Positions 48,084 to 57,152 of a stretch of 64,000 nt of DNA are shown in pieces. Below the pieces are notes generated by a model. That model made no database searches and had not been told where the DNA came from. It saw nothing but the letters and a program-made list of their open reading frames with translations. This DNA is from Aliivibrio_A kagoshimensis (GTDB taxonomy: Bacteria > Pseudomonadota > Gammaproteobacteria > Enterobacterales > Vibrionaceae), in contig NZ_JAKJSQ010000007.1 in the NCBI RefSeq assembly GCF_050337105.1, forward strand, positions 27,669-91,668. The letters are read 5' to 3'. Made by a program: the position numbers and the translations under genes. The stretch's first letter is position 1, and every line of letters begins with the position of its first letter.

Positions 48084-49135
48084 TGGCAAAAATAACGATA
48101 GATGAAATGGAATCTGTAATTAACAAAGCGCGTAAAAATGTAAATTATGACACCAAAGAATTTACGCTTGAGTTACTTCATTCAAAATTTAATCGTTATA
48201 TAGAAGAGAATAAAGAAACAGAAATATTTATTCCTTTTTATCAGAGAAAATTTGTTTGGGATGAAAAAAGACAATCAAAATTTATTGAATCAATGCTGTT
48301 AGGCTTGCCTATTCCTCCTATGTATTTTGCAGAAGTGGAAGNCGGGATTCTTGAGGTTATTGATGGTTCTCAACGAATTAGAACTATCAATAATTTCTTA
48401 AGTGGGAAATTAAAGCTCAAAGGGCTATTAAGCTTGTCAGAGCTTAATCAATTAACCTTTAATGATTTCAGTAGTTCAAGAAAAAGAAAAGTGAATAATA
48501 TATCGATGCGTGCCATTGTGGTTTTTGATATAGAAAAAGATCAAATGGGTATACGCCATGAAATATTTGAACGTTTAAATACAGGTGGTGAAATTCTCAA
48601 AAAAATGGAAATAAAAAAAGGTGCAAAAGAAGGTGCTTTTATTAGTTTCATTTATAAAGACTGTGCTGAATATTCTACTTTTAAAGAGATTTGTGAATTT
48701 ACCAAACGTGATGAATTACGTGCATACAAAGAAGAGTTTTTAGTTAAGTTTTTTGCTTTCTCTGAAAGTATGGAGTTTGAAAACAATATAAATGCCTATC
48801 TTGATACCTATATTGAAACTAAAAATAGCGACTTTGAAGAAGAAGAATATTATGACAATCATGTAGTTTGGTTTAAAGATGTTATTCAATTTATAAAGAA
48901 ACATGAGTTGATTCGAGATATTTCGGTAAACCGTAAAAATAGACTTTTAGCCATTTTGATAGGCTCTGCAATGGCTATAGAAGAAAATAAAGATCTACGT
49001 ACTTATAAAAATATTGATATTAACATTTACTCTCAAGACTTTATCCATAATGCTACAAGCAGCTCATTTTCTGCTTTAAAAGAAAATGTACTATTGGTTT
49101 CTCAAATGCTTGTTGAGGCTAATGATGGCGAGTGA
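48083..49135 (+). CDS. DUF262 domain protein
   Basis: A 350-residue protein with an N-terminal DUF262 (ParB/GmrS-like) domain. Typical motifs are FIPFYQRKFVWDEKRQSKFI near residue 45, LLGLPIPPMYF and EVIDGSQRIRTI near residue 95, the last being the DGxQR core. The C-terminal half is helical, Lys/Glu-rich and lacks a visible HNH motif, so it is not a complete GmrSD-type nuclease. Base 48342 is ambiguous, leaving residue 87 undefined, but the frame is intact. It starts within the hsdS stop and overlaps the HEPN gene by 11 bp. DUF262 proteins are common in phage-defence loci, where NTP-dependent regulation has been proposed. Confidence 0.85.
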   Translation: MAKITIDEMESVINKARKNVNYDTKEFTLELLHSKFNRYIEENKETEIFIPFYQRKFVWDEKRQSKFIESMLLGLPIPPMYFAEVEXGILEVIDGSQRIRTINNFLSGKLKLKGLLSLSELNQLTFNDFSSSRKRKVNNISMRAIVVFDIEKDQMGIRHEIFERLNTGGEILKKMEIKKGAKEGAFISFIYKDCAEYSTFKEICEFTKRDELRAYKEEFLVKFFAFSESMEFENNINAYLDTYIETKNSDFEEEEYYDNHVVWFKDVIQFIKKHELIRDISVNRKNRLLAILIGSAMAIEENKDLRTYKNIDINIYSQDFIHNATSSSFSALKENVLLVSQMLVEANDGE

Positions 49136-49778
49136 TAGCGATCTTTTTCTGTTTTTTGAAGAACGGAAAAATGAGGTTGAAGAGTATTTTTTATTTTTGG
49201 ATAAACTAAACATTGATAATGAATCGAGCTTTGTACTTACATTGAATGGTTCAGGAGATTTTCAGCTTTCAGATTCACAGATAAAAATATTTAAAGGCAA
49301 CTGTTTTATGATGCTCTATAACTTGATTGAGGGTGTTGTAAGTAAAAGCCTACAATATATTTTTGATACAATTAATGACAAAGGCATTGAATATAGATTG
49401 TTAATTACGGAACTTATTCGTGTTTGGTTAAAGTATCCAGATAGACATAAAAGTACTGATGAGTTGTTTAATTTAGACTTAGAAAAGTTTTCAAAGGAAA
49501 ATCAAGGATATTTTTATTCTGGTAACATTGATGCAAAACTAATTAGGGAAACACTCACAAAAAAAATCGGTTTTGACTTTGATAAGCAAGAGGCAAAATT
49601 ACGAGATATTAAAGAGTATAGAAATGCTATTGCACATGGTGAAAAATCTTTTTCAGAGATAGCTCAAGATAAAACACTTAGCAAATTAACGGAATATAAA
49701 CACTCAACGTTTGAGTATTTACAAGAGTTTATTTCTTGTGTAGAAGAATACATTTCTGATGAAAAGTATTTAACTTAA
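49125..49778 (+). CDS. HEPN-domain RNase-like protein (MAE_28990/MAE_18760 type)
   Basis: A 217-residue, largely helical protein. The C-terminal half has the HEPN signature Rx4H in EYRNAIAHGE (near residue 175), the catalytic motif of metal-independent RNases. The overall pattern matches the MAE_28990/MAE_18760 HEPN-like family, often encoded next to a DUF262 gene. I chose ATG 49125 (MASDSDLF), 6 nt after GAGG; ATG 49122 is next to it. It overlaps the DUF262 gene by 11 bp. The likely role is RNA cleavage as an abortive or toxin component, held in check by its neighbours; this is inference from family and overlap. It is the last gene of the island. Confidence 0.8.
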   Translation: MASDSDLFLFFEERKNEVEEYFLFLDKLNIDNESSFVLTLNGSGDFQLSDSQIKIFKGNCFMMLYNLIEGVVSKSLQYIFDTINDKGIEYRLLITELIRVWLKYPDRHKSTDELFNLDLEKFSKENQGYFYSGNIDAKLIRETLTKKIGFDFDKQEAKLRDIKEYRNAIAHGEKSFSEIAQDKTLSKLTEYKHSTFEYLQEFISCVEEYISDEKYLT

Positions 49779-49878
49779 GGCCGTTGAGATTAAATAAATT
49801 GCTAGAGTCGGGTATAAGTTGGGGTATTTAATTTGATTTGTATTTAATGTTCTTTTAATTCAACGTGTTACTTTAGGC

Positions 49879-49895
49879 TGGGCGGCATGATGTAA
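49879..49895 (+). repeat. attR core: second copy of the groEL 3' end
   Basis: TGGGCGGCATGATGTAA is identical to the last 17 bases of groEL. Around it the sequence differs, so only the core is duplicated. It marks the right end of the island, 100 bp after the HEPN gene. Confidence 0.85.
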
Positions 49896-49913
49896 GCCGA
49901 GCCATTGAGTTAT

Positions 49914-49964
49914 AGGTATTTAAAATCAATGATTTAAAAATACCTGTAGACACCAATGTAGACA
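49914..49964. repeat. Inverted and direct repeats right of attR, possible integrase-end relic
   Basis: An imperfect dyad (AGGTATTTAAAATCA against TGATTTAAAAATACCT, 49914-49945) is followed by two TGTAGACA copies 12 bp apart (49945-49952 and 49957-49964). Short direct repeats of this kind, 12-14 bp apart, also lie between the attachment core and int on the left (GTACCCCT). This suggests the end of another, now integrase-less, element. Confidence 0.35.
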
Positions 49965-49968
49965 GTAA

Positions 49969-50004
49969 GGGATGCCTAGTTGAAGACAACGGCATCCCTT
50001 TTTT
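49969..50004 (+). terminator. Rho-independent terminator right of the island
   Basis: An 8-bp stem GGGATGCC/GGCATCCC, extendable inward through GTT/AAC, is followed by six T. It lies 74 bp after the groEL-like stop in attR and may be the original groEL terminator. Confidence 0.75.
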
Positions 50005-50122
50005 GTGCCTGTTACTATCACTTTTATTTTCATATATCCCTTTCATTACTCTTCATCTTTAAGTTTGCGTTATGCGCATATCATGCTCATAATATAATCA
50101 AGAGACGATTGGAGTATTAACG

Positions 50123-50410
50123 ATGAATATCACTTTAGGAAAAGAGTTCGAGAGAAGAATCGCTGAAAAAGTAGCTGATGGATTATATACCTCAGCAAGT
50201 GAAGTTATTCGTGATGGACTAAGGCTATTATTCGAAAAAGATGTTGACACAAGTATGCAGCTTGAAGTGTTAAGAGAAGAGGTTGCTAAAGGGTTTGAGC
50301 AGTTAGCAGCTGGCGAATCATCTGATCATAGTGTGATGGATATATTTGAACAAGTCTCTCTCTCTGTAGATAGAAAGTCGACAAGCAAAGATACTAGTGT
50401 CGAACTATAG
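50123..50410 (+). CDS. parD: ParD-like type II antitoxin
   Basis: A 95-residue ribbon-helix-helix antitoxin of the ParD/CC2985 family. The N-terminal strand and helices (MNITLGKEFERRIAEKVADG, then SASEVIRDGLRLL) are typical; the tail that wraps the toxin is acidic. TTGGAG precedes the ATG. A perfect palindrome TATGCGCATA (50071-50080) next to a TATAAT (50093-50098) is a probable autoregulatory operator and promoter. It overlaps parE by 14 bp. Confidence 0.88.
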   Translation: MNITLGKEFERRIAEKVADGLYTSASEVIRDGLRLLFEKDVDTSMQLEVLREEVAKGFEQLAAGESSDHSVMDIFEQVSLSVDRKSTSKDTSVEL

Positions 50411-50687
50411 GCTATCTCCTCTAGCCGAAGAGGATCTATTCAAAATAATCTCATCAACTATTGAGTCTTGGGGGAGTGCACAGGCTATGGTATATGCTCA
50501 AACCCTCGATGCTGCATTATTGAAACTCGCTCAATACCCTGACTTTGGTAGAGAGAGAAATGATGTTTATAGAGGGGCTAAAAGCTTTCCGGTAGAAAAG
50601 CACATCGTGTTCTATCAAGTCAGCGAGAAAGGAATTGATGTAGCACGCATTCTTCATCAGCGTATGGACCCCTCAAAACATTTCTAA
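50397..50687 (+). CDS. parE: ParE/RelE-superfamily toxin
   Basis: A 96-residue toxin of the ParE family, which poisons DNA gyrase. The fold is visible as YRLSPLAEEDLFKIISSTIE, YPDFGRERNDVYRGAKSFPVEKHIVFYQ and VARILHQRMDP, all typical of ParE. The start is GTG 50397, inside parD, so translation is coupled to the antitoxin. The pair is intact and may stabilise this region. It lies outside the island's attR. Confidence 0.88.
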   Translation: MSNYRLSPLAEEDLFKIISSTIESWGSAQAMVYAQTLDAALLKLAQYPDFGRERNDVYRGAKSFPVEKHIVFYQVSEKGIDVARILHQRMDPSKHF

Positions 50688-50701
50688 CTATGCTTTGTCC
50701 G

Positions 50702-51691
50702 TTAATCTTCTATAAATGTAGATAACACGTTATGACATTTTCCTTTAAATTTTTTGTATTTTTGTATTTGAGCTTTCTGATCGGAGAAAAAGTGAGTATG
50801 CGAACGTTTTGCCATTAGAGTATTTAGGGTATCTACCTGTTCATCGGTCACTTCAACTCTGCCTGTTCCAAATGTAGCAGACTCCGCAATCACTAAAGCA
50901 AATTTGGGTGATAAAGGGTAATAGATGTCAGCTCCAACTGCAGAAATGAATAAGTCCTCGTTTTGAGATGGATGAATATTGATAACGGGCTGGTCACCAG
51001 TTATGAAAGTAGAAGCGGTATTGTTAACTAAAAAGGCCACATTACGTTCATGTAAAGTACTGTATAAATCAAAACTAACATTCATTCCAAGCAAGTAGCT
51101 AACAAACCACCAACAGTCATCGATAAGTTTATTGTCAAAGTTAATGTTTTTCATATTTGTCAGTAAAATCATTGAGTCTTTGAGGTTTTTGGTTCTCATG
51201 TATTGCTGAGCGATGAATATGCAGGTTATCAGTAGATTTCTGTTATCTCTTGATTCTAGAACATCAAATTTCCCTTCAACTAAAGCATCTAATATTGGTC
51301 TGAAATCATTTTCAACTCTGGTGTGCATATCTTCCATGGTGTTTGTAGCAAAGTGCTCGAATTCCTTTTCAACCTTTTCTGGTTTATTTTCACCTAATAC
51401 CTTGCATAACTCTTGCATTTCGATAAATGGCTCTAGCCTATCTAAGTGAATTTGGTGCAACTCAGGAATGCTCTGTTTCGACAAATCCATGATGAAGTCA
51501 AGCTGGTCAAGTGTTAACGATTTTGCTTTATAAAAATGGCATTGTGAATTTTTAGAAGCAAAGGGGACAGAAGAAACCTTGCCATGTTCTGAAGAGAAAA
51601 ATACGTTTTTACTATCGTAACACCACTTGCTCAGGTAGTGTTTCCAGATATAGTGATTATTACGCTTGAGCTCAGAGGTTTTTATAGTCAT
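50702..51691 (-). CDS. DUF4238 family protein
   Basis: A 329-residue protein of the uncharacterised DUF4238 family. The N-terminus NNHYIWKHYLSKWC, the central VNNTASTFITGDQPVIN and YYPLSPKFALVIAES are the family's conserved blocks. It starts 2 bp after the epmB stop on the same strand, with its GGAG inside the end of epmB, so it is coupled to an EF-P modification gene. DUF4238 genes are often found in mobile or defence regions. It is richer in A+T than epmB, which suggests later acquisition. Function unknown; no catalytic motif is claimed. Confidence 0.8.
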   Translation of the reverse strand: MTIKTSELKRNNHYIWKHYLSKWCYDSKNVFFSSEHGKVSSVPFASKNSQCHFYKAKSLTLDQLDFIMDLSKQSIPELHQIHLDRLEPFIEMQELCKVLGENKPEKVEKEFEHFATNTMEDMHTRVENDFRPILDALVEGKFDVLESRDNRNLLITCIFIAQQYMRTKNLKDSMILLTNMKNINFDNKLIDDCWWFVSYLLGMNVSFDLYSTLHERNVAFLVNNTASTFITGDQPVINIHPSQNEDLFISAVGADIYYPLSPKFALVIAESATFGTGRVEVTDEQVDTLNTLMAKRSHTHFFSDQKAQIQKYKKFKGKCHNVLSTFIED

Positions 51692-51693
51692 TT

Positions 51694-52716
51694 CTACTCC
51701 AACCGCAAATCCAGTGGGGTTTTGCTGCTGCGGCCGCCAACTTCACGGGCTAGGGTGGGGACGAGGTAGCCGGAGACATTGGCGATTAGCTCAGCCATTA
51801 ATTCTCTAGCCTCATCATCAGAGACATAGAAGTGTGCTGCGCCTTGCACCTTATCAAGCACATGCAGGTAGTAGGGTAGAATGCCTGAATTAAAGAGAGC
51901 TTCACTAAGATCAATCAAAGCGTTGGCGTTATCATTTACTCCTTTGAGTAGTACGCTTTGGTTTAATAACGTGACGTTGGCTTGTTTGAGCTGTTGCATC
52001 GCCTCGCTGAACTCAGCATTGATCTCATTGGCGTGATTGACATGAGTGACCATCACAAACTGCAAAGGTGAGACTGCAATACGCTCACACAATTCAGTGG
52101 TAATTCGGTTAGGGATCACCACAGGTAAACGACTGTGGATGCGAATGCGTTTAATGTGAGGGATCTGTTCAATCTCGGTAAACAACCAATCCAGCTCACG
52201 ATCTTTTGCCATCAAAGGATCACCACCAGAGAGAATGATCTCAGTGATCTCGGAGTGATTAGCAATGTATTCTAATGCTTTGGACCACGTCGCTTTATTG
52301 CCGTTATTATCTTGGTAAGGGAAGTGGCGTCGAAAACAGTAGCGACAGTTGATGGCGCAGCCCCCTTTTAGAATCAACAATACTCGGTTTTTATATTTGT
52401 GCAGTAGCCCAGGAATCTCGTTGCCTTGCTCTTCTAATGGATCAGTCGAGTAGCCATCAGCAACAGTGAACTCTTGCTCAAGTGGCAGTACTTGGCGCAG
52501 TAAAGGATCATTCGGGTTGCCGATTTCCATTCTCTGCACAAAACTCTCAGGGACACGTAGTGCAAATAACGTTCGAGCAGCGAAGCCTTTTTGGTAAGGA
52601 GTAGAATCTATCTGCAGTTGTTCGAGTAACCGATTAGGGTCTGAGATCGCATTCGATAGCTCTTTGAGCCAGTTTTTCTCAACAGCAAGGTCTTTTCGGG
52701 TTATCATGTGCAACAT
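51694..52716 (-). CDS. epmB: EF-P beta-lysylation protein EpmB (lysine 2,3-aminomutase-like)
   Basis: A 340-residue radical SAM, PLP-dependent enzyme that converts L-alpha-lysine to (R)-beta-lysine for attachment to EF-P. The cluster motif is CAINCRYCFRRHFPY near residue 120; SGGDPLMAKD is the SAM/GGE-like motif; the C-terminal PLP lysine region follows VLDKVQGAAHFYV. ATG 52716 (MLHMITRKD) gives the family N-terminus. It is divergent from efp with only 32 bp between them. Confidence 0.96.
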   Translation of the reverse strand: MLHMITRKDLAVEKNWLKELSNAISDPNRLLEQLQIDSTPYQKGFAARTLFALRVPESFVQRMEIGNPNDPLLRQVLPLEQEFTVADGYSTDPLEEQGNEIPGLLHKYKNRVLLILKGGCAINCRYCFRRHFPYQDNNGNKATWSKALEYIANHSEITEIILSGGDPLMAKDRELDWLFTEIEQIPHIKRIRIHSRLPVVIPNRITTELCERIAVSPLQFVMVTHVNHANEINAEFSEAMQQLKQANVTLLNQSVLLKGVNDNANALIDLSEALFNSGILPYYLHVLDKVQGAAHFYVSDDEARELMAELIANVSGYLVPTLAREVGGRSSKTPLDLRLE

Positions 52717-52748
52717 TAATTCTAACTCTAAGATTGTAAGAGGAAATC

Positions 52749-53315
52749 ATGGCGACAGTAAGTACCAATGAATTCAAAGGCGGTTTGAAATTTATGTTGG
52801 ATAATGAACCATGTTCAATTATCGACAATGAATATGTTAAGCCAGGTAAAGGTCAGGCTTTTAACCGCGTAAAACTTCGCAAGTTACTTTCTGGTAAAAC
52901 GCTAGAGAAGACGTTTAAATCCGGTGAAAGTTTCGAACTTGCCGATGTTATCGATATCGATTTAGATTACCTATACAGCGACGGCGAATTTTACCACTTT
53001 ATGAACAGTGTTACATTCGAACAAATCGCAGCAGATGCAAAATCTGTGGGTGACACAGCGAAGTGGTTAGTTGAAAACGACACTTGCATGATCACATTGT
53101 GGAATGATAATCCAATCGTAGTCACACCACCAAACTTTGTTGAGTTGGAAGTGACTGAAACGGATCCTGGCTTAAAAGGTGATACACAAGGCACAGGTGG
53201 TAAGCCTGCAACACTCACAACAGGCGCTGTTGTACGTGTTCCTTTGTTTATCTGTATCGGTGAAGTGATTAAGGTTGATACACGCTCTGGCGAATATGTA
53301 GGGCGTGTAAAGTAA
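52749..53315 (+). CDS. efp: Elongation factor P
   Basis: A 188-residue translation factor that rescues ribosomes stalled on polyproline stretches. Three beta-barrel domains are present: KOW-like (1-65), middle OB (66-128) and C-terminal OB (129-188, [24 protein letters not shown]). The loop KPGKGQAF carries Lys34, the residue that EpmA/EpmB modify with beta-lysine. Both modification genes are in this window. A strong ribosome site (AGAGG) and a terminator bracket the gene. Confidence 0.98.
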   Translation: MATVSTNEFKGGLKFMLDNEPCSIIDNEYVKPGKGQAFNRVKLRKLLSGKTLEKTFKSGESFELADVIDIDLDYLYSDGEFYHFMNSVTFEQIAADAKSVGDTAKWLVENDTCMITLWNDNPIVVTPPNFVELEVTETDPGLKGDTQGTGGKPATLTTGAVVRVPLFICIGEVIKVDTRSGEYVGRVK

Positions 53316-53343
53316 TCATCTCGTTATCTTGATGATTATGCAG

Positions 53344-53372
53344 ACCGTAGTAGAAATTACTGCGGTTTTTTT
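53344..53372 (+). terminator. Terminator downstream of efp
   Basis: CCGTAGTA and TACTGCGG form an 8-bp stem with one G-U pair, followed by seven T. Confidence 0.85.
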
Positions 53373-53386
53373 ATGCCAGATAAATA

Positions 53387-53419
53387 AAAGCACCACACGA
53401 TATTAACGTGTGGTGCTTT
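53387..53419. terminator. Terminator downstream of frdD
   Basis: A perfect 13-bp stem AAAGCACCACACG/CGTGTGGTGCTTT with a 7-nt loop lies between the convergent efp and frdD. On the minus strand it ends the frd operon. Confidence 0.85.
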
Positions 53420-53441
53420 AGTTTAGGACCGTACTATTTGC

Positions 53442-53807
53442 TTAAAACAGCATGAAGACAAAAATCACTGAGATTGCTGAAATTAGGCCAGCAACACTGT
53501 AGCAGGCGATCTTACCGATCACACCTGTGTGGAATTTAAGATCGTGCATACCGTGATGCAGACGGTGCATGGCGTGCCACATAGGCAGTGCAAGTGTCCC
53601 TACGATAAACAGAGCACCAATGACGCTAGTTGCAAAATCGACAACCCGATCATAGCTCATTGCATCCGCATCAATAATGCCCATCGGCACTAAGATCCCT
53701 AATACCAATACCGTGATTGGGGTGATCATTGCAAACCAAGAGCCGCCAGCGCCAAATAGGCCCCACCAGATAGGTTCATCGGAACGTTTAGGATTATGAT
53801 TTACCAC
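53442..53807 (-). CDS. frdD: Fumarate reductase membrane subunit D
   Basis: A 121-residue anchor subunit with three membrane helices; with FrdC it holds FrdAB on the inner membrane and binds quinones. The N-terminus [18 protein letters not shown] and the block [22 protein letters not shown] are family signatures. The start is GTG 53807, 6 nt after AAGGAG; upstream in-frame codons to 53828 overlap frdC and lack a ribosome site. Last gene of frdABCD. Confidence 0.95.
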   Translation of the reverse strand: MVNHNPKRSDEPIWWGLFGAGGSWFAMITPITVLVLGILVPMGIIDADAMSYDRVVDFATSVIGALFIVGTLALPMWHAMHRLHHGMHDLKFHTGVIGKIACYSVAGLISAISVIFVFMLF

Positions 53808-53817
53808 GTTAGTCTCC

Positions 53818-54201
53818 TTAAACCACAATTAAAACAATCAGTGAAATGGCGGCAACCGCTGCCCACTGAGCTAAAACAACCACTTTCTTATCTAATGCCT
53901 TGCCCTTAATACGAACCGGCATTACCTGAGGCATCATGCTAAAGAAAGTATGTGCGTGGAATAGGCTACCAAGCAGTGCCACGATGTTAATGGCGACGAC
54001 GACTGGGTTTGCCATAAACTCTAACCATGTGGCCCAAGATTCCGGACCTTTTACTAAGCTACCCAGACCAATTGTCAGGAACAGAGTAAAAAAGATCAGG
54101 GGTAAAACCGTTGCTTCACGAACCATATAGAAGCGGTAGAAAGGATCATCTTTCCACCAAGTACGGGTCATTTCGCGAACGTAAGGTTTACGGTTACTCA
54201 T
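53818..54201 (-). CDS. frdC: Fumarate reductase membrane subunit C
   Basis: A 127-residue inner-membrane subunit with three helices. The N-terminus [32 protein letters not shown] is highly characteristic, including the Glu implicated in quinol handling in E. coli FrdC. It is placed 2 bp after frdB and 10 bp before frdD, consistent with a single transcript and fixed stoichiometry. Confidence 0.96.
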   Translation of the reverse strand: MSNRKPYVREMTRTWWKDDPFYRFYMVREATVLPLIFFTLFLTIGLGSLVKGPESWATWLEFMANPVVVAINIVALLGSLFHAHTFFSMMPQVMPVRIKGKALDKKVVVLAQWAAVAAISLIVLIVV

Positions 54202-54203
54202 CT

Positions 54204-54944
54204 TTATGCCTCCTGAGGTTTAATCATTGCAATGAGGAAGTCTTGTGAAGATGCAATCTTACCTTGGTTAACGGCAGCTGCAGGATCAACACTTTTTGGA
54301 CAGACTTCTGAACAGTAACCAACGAAAGTACAACCCCAAGCGCCATTGTCACCATTGATCAGTTTCATTCGTTCTGCTTTGCCGCTATCACGACTATCAA
54401 GGTTGTAACGGTGTGCCATGGTCAATGCGGCTGGACCAATAAACTCAGGGTTTAGACCAAACTGAGGACAGGCTGCGTAACAAAGACCACAGTTAATGCA
54501 GGCTGCAAATTGCTGGTATTTAGCCATCTGCTCAGGTGTTTGATTGTTAGGACCTTGGTCTGGAGTACGATCATTGCCAATGATGTATGGCTTGATCGCT
54601 TCAAGACGTTCAATAAATGGCGTCATATCAACAATCAGATCTTTCTCGATAGCAAAGTTCGCTAATGGCTCTATTTTTAGGCCATCGGCGTAATCACGTA
54701 AGAAAGTCTTACAAGCCAGTTTTGGTACATTGTTGACCATGATTCCACATGAGCCACAAATCGCCATACGACATGACCAACGGTAGGTTAGGTCTTTGTC
54801 TAAGTGGTCTTTTATGTAACCAAGAGCATCAAGCACTGACATGGTTTCATCAAAAGGAACTTCGAACGTTTGTAAGTATGGCTTTTCGTCTTTTTCTGGG
54901 TCGTAACGCAGAATATCAACTTTTTGAATACGGTTAACTGACAT
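54204..54944 (-). CDS. frdB: Fumarate reductase iron-sulfur subunit
   Basis: A 246-residue electron-transfer subunit. The N-terminal ferredoxin domain carries the [2Fe-2S] Cys set in [14 protein letters not shown] and its partner in PKLAC. The C-terminal domain has [12 protein letters not shown] and [17 protein letters not shown] for the [4Fe-4S] and [3Fe-4S] clusters. It carries electrons from the FrdCD quinol site to the FrdA flavin. Its ATG overlaps the frdA stop by one base. Confidence 0.97.
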   Translation of the reverse strand: MSVNRIQKVDILRYDPEKDEKPYLQTFEVPFDETMSVLDALGYIKDHLDKDLTYRWSCRMAICGSCGIMVNNVPKLACKTFLRDYADGLKIEPLANFAIEKDLIVDMTPFIERLEAIKPYIIGNDRTPDQGPNNQTPEQMAKYQQFAACINCGLCYAACPQFGLNPEFIGPAALTMAHRYNLDSRDSGKAERMKLINGDNGAWGCTFVGYCSEVCPKSVDPAAAVNQGKIASSQDFLIAMIKPQEA

Positions 54945-56755
54945 TATGGCTGCTCCTGTGCTTGTTTTTCGGCGGCAGCTTCTTCAGCAGCGGCTTGTTC
55001 GGCAGCTTCACCATATAGACGAGCTTTCGGTGCCGATTTAGTAATAGTGACATCACTGTATTTGATCGTTGGTGCGGCATCTTTGTTGTAGTAAGCCAGA
55101 GAGTGCTTCAAGTAGTTTTCATCATCACGTAGCGTACAACCTTCATCTAAACGCTGATGTGCCCCGCGAGATTCTCTGCGTAACATGGCTGAGTGTGCCA
55201 TCGCTTCAGCAACTTCTAAGCCATATCCCACTTCAATGGCATAAAGAAGGTCAGTATTGAACACTTTGCCTTTATCTTTCACACTGATCTTTTTATAACG
55301 CGCTTTGAGTTCAGTTATCTTATCGATGGTTGCCTGCATGGAGATCTCTTCACGGTAGATACCGCAGCCGGCTTCCATAGAGTGACCCATCTCAGTGCGG
55401 ATTTCCGCCCAGTTCTCATCACCTTCTTGATTCATTAATTCGTCAATGCGAGCTTTGACCTCTTCAATTTGGCGCTCAATGGACGCTTCATTCCAACCGC
55501 CAAATTCTGCCACACGTTTTGCCGCATTTTCACCAGCAAGACGGCCAAAAACAACCAGCTCTGCCAGAGAGTTTGAACCCAAACGGTTTGCACCGTGCAG
55601 GCCGACAGATGAGCACTCTCCCACTGCGAATAAGCCTTTAATTGAGGTCTCATTCTCTTTATTGGTTTCGATGCCACCCATGGTGTAGTGTGCCGTTGGA
55701 CGAATTGGGATTGGCTCTACGGCGGGATCAACATTGACGTAGGCTTTAGCGAGTTCACAAATGAACGGCAGACGTTCATTGATATAATCGGCACCTAAAT
55801 GACGAAGATCGAGGTAAACCACATCACCGAGAGCATGTTTAATGGTGTTCCCTTTTTGTTGTTCATGCCAAAAGGCTTGAGACACTTTATCGCGAGGGCC
55901 AAGTTCCATGTATTTGTTCTTCGGCTCGCCAACTGGGGTTTCTGGGCCCATGCCATAATCTTGCAGATAGCGATAGCCATCTTTATTGATCATAATACCG
56001 CCCTCTCCACGACAACCTTCTGTCATCAAGATCCCGGTACCAGGTAGACCTGTTGGGTGGTATTGAACAAACTCCATATCGCGAAGAGGAATACCGTGGC
56101 GATACGCCATTGCCATTCCATCGCCAGTCACAATACCACCATTAGTATTACAGTGATAAACACGACCTGCCCCACCCGTTGCGAGTACAACCGATTTTGC
56201 TTTAATACAGATAAGTTCGCCTTCGGCCATATGTATGGCGATTAGGCCTTGAACTTCACCATTTTCAACCAGAAGGTCGACAACAAAATACTCATCAAAT
56301 CGGTTGATTTGTGGGTACTTCATTGAGGTTTGAAATAGGGTATGCAGCATGTGAAAGCCGGTTTTATCCGCAGCAAACCAAGTTCGCTCTACTTTCATGC
56401 CACCAAAACGACGCACATTCACGTCACCGTTCTCTTTACGGCTCCATGGACAACCCCACTGTTCGAGCTGGGTCATCTCACGATGTGCATTTTCAACGAA
56501 GTATTGAACAACATCCTGTTCACATAGCCAATCACCACCGCCAACCGTGTCGTTGAAGTGATTGTCCAGTGTATCTTCTTCCTTGGTGACGGCAGCAGAA
56601 CCACCCTCCGCTGCAACCGTGTGAGATCGCATTGGATAAACTTTAGAGATAAGAGCAATTTCTAGCTCAGGATTTGCTTCAGCAGCTGCTATTGCAGTGC
56701 GAAGTCCAGCGCCGCCAGCGCCAATTACTGCGATATCTGTGGTAATTGTTTTCAC
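54944..56755 (-). CDS. frdA: Fumarate reductase flavoprotein subunit
   Basis: A 603-residue catalytic subunit that reduces fumarate to succinate in anaerobic respiration. [16 protein letters not shown] is the FAD dinucleotide-binding motif; His45 in [10 protein letters not shown] is the covalent FAD attachment site; [21 protein letters not shown] and [14 protein letters not shown] are active-site blocks. The start is GTG 56755, 6 nt after GGAGG; the frame continues to 56827 but that part is not typical of the family. First gene of frdABCD; with aspA and dcuA it completes an aspartate-to-succinate route. Confidence 0.97.
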   Translation of the reverse strand: MKTITTDIAVIGAGGAGLRTAIAAAEANPELEIALISKVYPMRSHTVAAEGGSAAVTKEEDTLDNHFNDTVGGGDWLCEQDVVQYFVENAHREMTQLEQWGCPWSRKENGDVNVRRFGGMKVERTWFAADKTGFHMLHTLFQTSMKYPQINRFDEYFVVDLLVENGEVQGLIAIHMAEGELICIKAKSVVLATGGAGRVYHCNTNGGIVTGDGMAMAYRHGIPLRDMEFVQYHPTGLPGTGILMTEGCRGEGGIMINKDGYRYLQDYGMGPETPVGEPKNKYMELGPRDKVSQAFWHEQQKGNTIKHALGDVVYLDLRHLGADYINERLPFICELAKAYVNVDPAVEPIPIRPTAHYTMGGIETNKENETSIKGLFAVGECSSVGLHGANRLGSNSLAELVVFGRLAGENAAKRVAEFGGWNEASIERQIEEVKARIDELMNQEGDENWAEIRTEMGHSMEAGCGIYREEISMQATIDKITELKARYKKISVKDKGKVFNTDLLYAIEVGYGLEVAEAMAHSAMLRRESRGAHQRLDEGCTLRDDENYLKHSLAYYNKDAAPTIKYSDVTITKSAPKARLYGEAAEQAAAEEAAAEKQAQEQP

Positions 56756-56993
56756 AGGTATCCTCCGGATAAAAGATAATTTAAAGAAAGAACAAATCAA
56801 AGCCAGCATAAAAGAGCTGTGCTTCACCTTGAAATCCTAACTACATATTTTAGAAGAGACGCTAGAGAAATAAATTGATTCTGTTACCCATTTCTCGCTT
56901 TCATACCTCTAATTAGGCATAAACTTCCAAGTAGTGTGACGATGATCACCTTGAAACTTTCAGGAAAAATATTAGGAAATTTATCACGTTTAG

Positions 56994-57007
56994 TTAATGT
57001 TAATCGA
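56994..57007. promoter_or_regulatory. Possible FNR box in the frd/epmA promoter region
   Basis: TTAATGTTAATCGA matches TTGAT-N4-ATCAA at 8 of 10 defined positions with the correct 4-nt spacer. It lies in the 397-bp divergent region 56756-57152, about 245 bp upstream of frdA, which is far for direct activation unless the leader is long. Oxygen control of frd by FNR is established in E. coli. The rest of the region is AT-rich and holds both promoters; I see no other feature in it. Confidence 0.35.
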
Positions 57008-57152
57008 TTGTAGTATAGAAGTTGTTTGCGAGCTAGTAACACACTGTTTTAAAAATGATTAATAGATTGAAATAAGAGTGATATTCATTACCTCTCTTTG
57101 CTTGTCGTTGTAAATCTGAGATACAATAAGCAAAAATAGTGGAGAGAAAACG

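Larger units (their letters stand above)
38653..49895. mobile_element. 11.2-kb genomic island integrated at the 3' end of groEL
   Basis: The element lies between perfect 17-bp direct repeats (38636-38652 and 49879-49895). Its first gene is a P4-type tyrosine integrase reading inward. It also carries a second tyrosine recombinase, a serine resolvase, an AlpA-like regulator, an HTH protein, an unrecognised protein and a four-gene restriction/HEPN module. All genes point the same way. The cargo end is visibly richer in A+T than the flanking core genes. No replication, conjugation or capsid genes are present, so it would need a helper for transfer. Confidence 0.85.

Noticed and set aside
48342..48342. 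Ambiguous base in the DUF262 gene, possible frameshift
   Set aside because: The reading frame continues normally on both sides with conserved motifs, so it is a base-call gap, not a break.
38718..51691. CRISPR array or prophage structural genes in the accessory region
   Set aside because: No regularly spaced repeats and no capsid, tail, terminase or lysis genes were seen; only recombinases and defence-like cargo.
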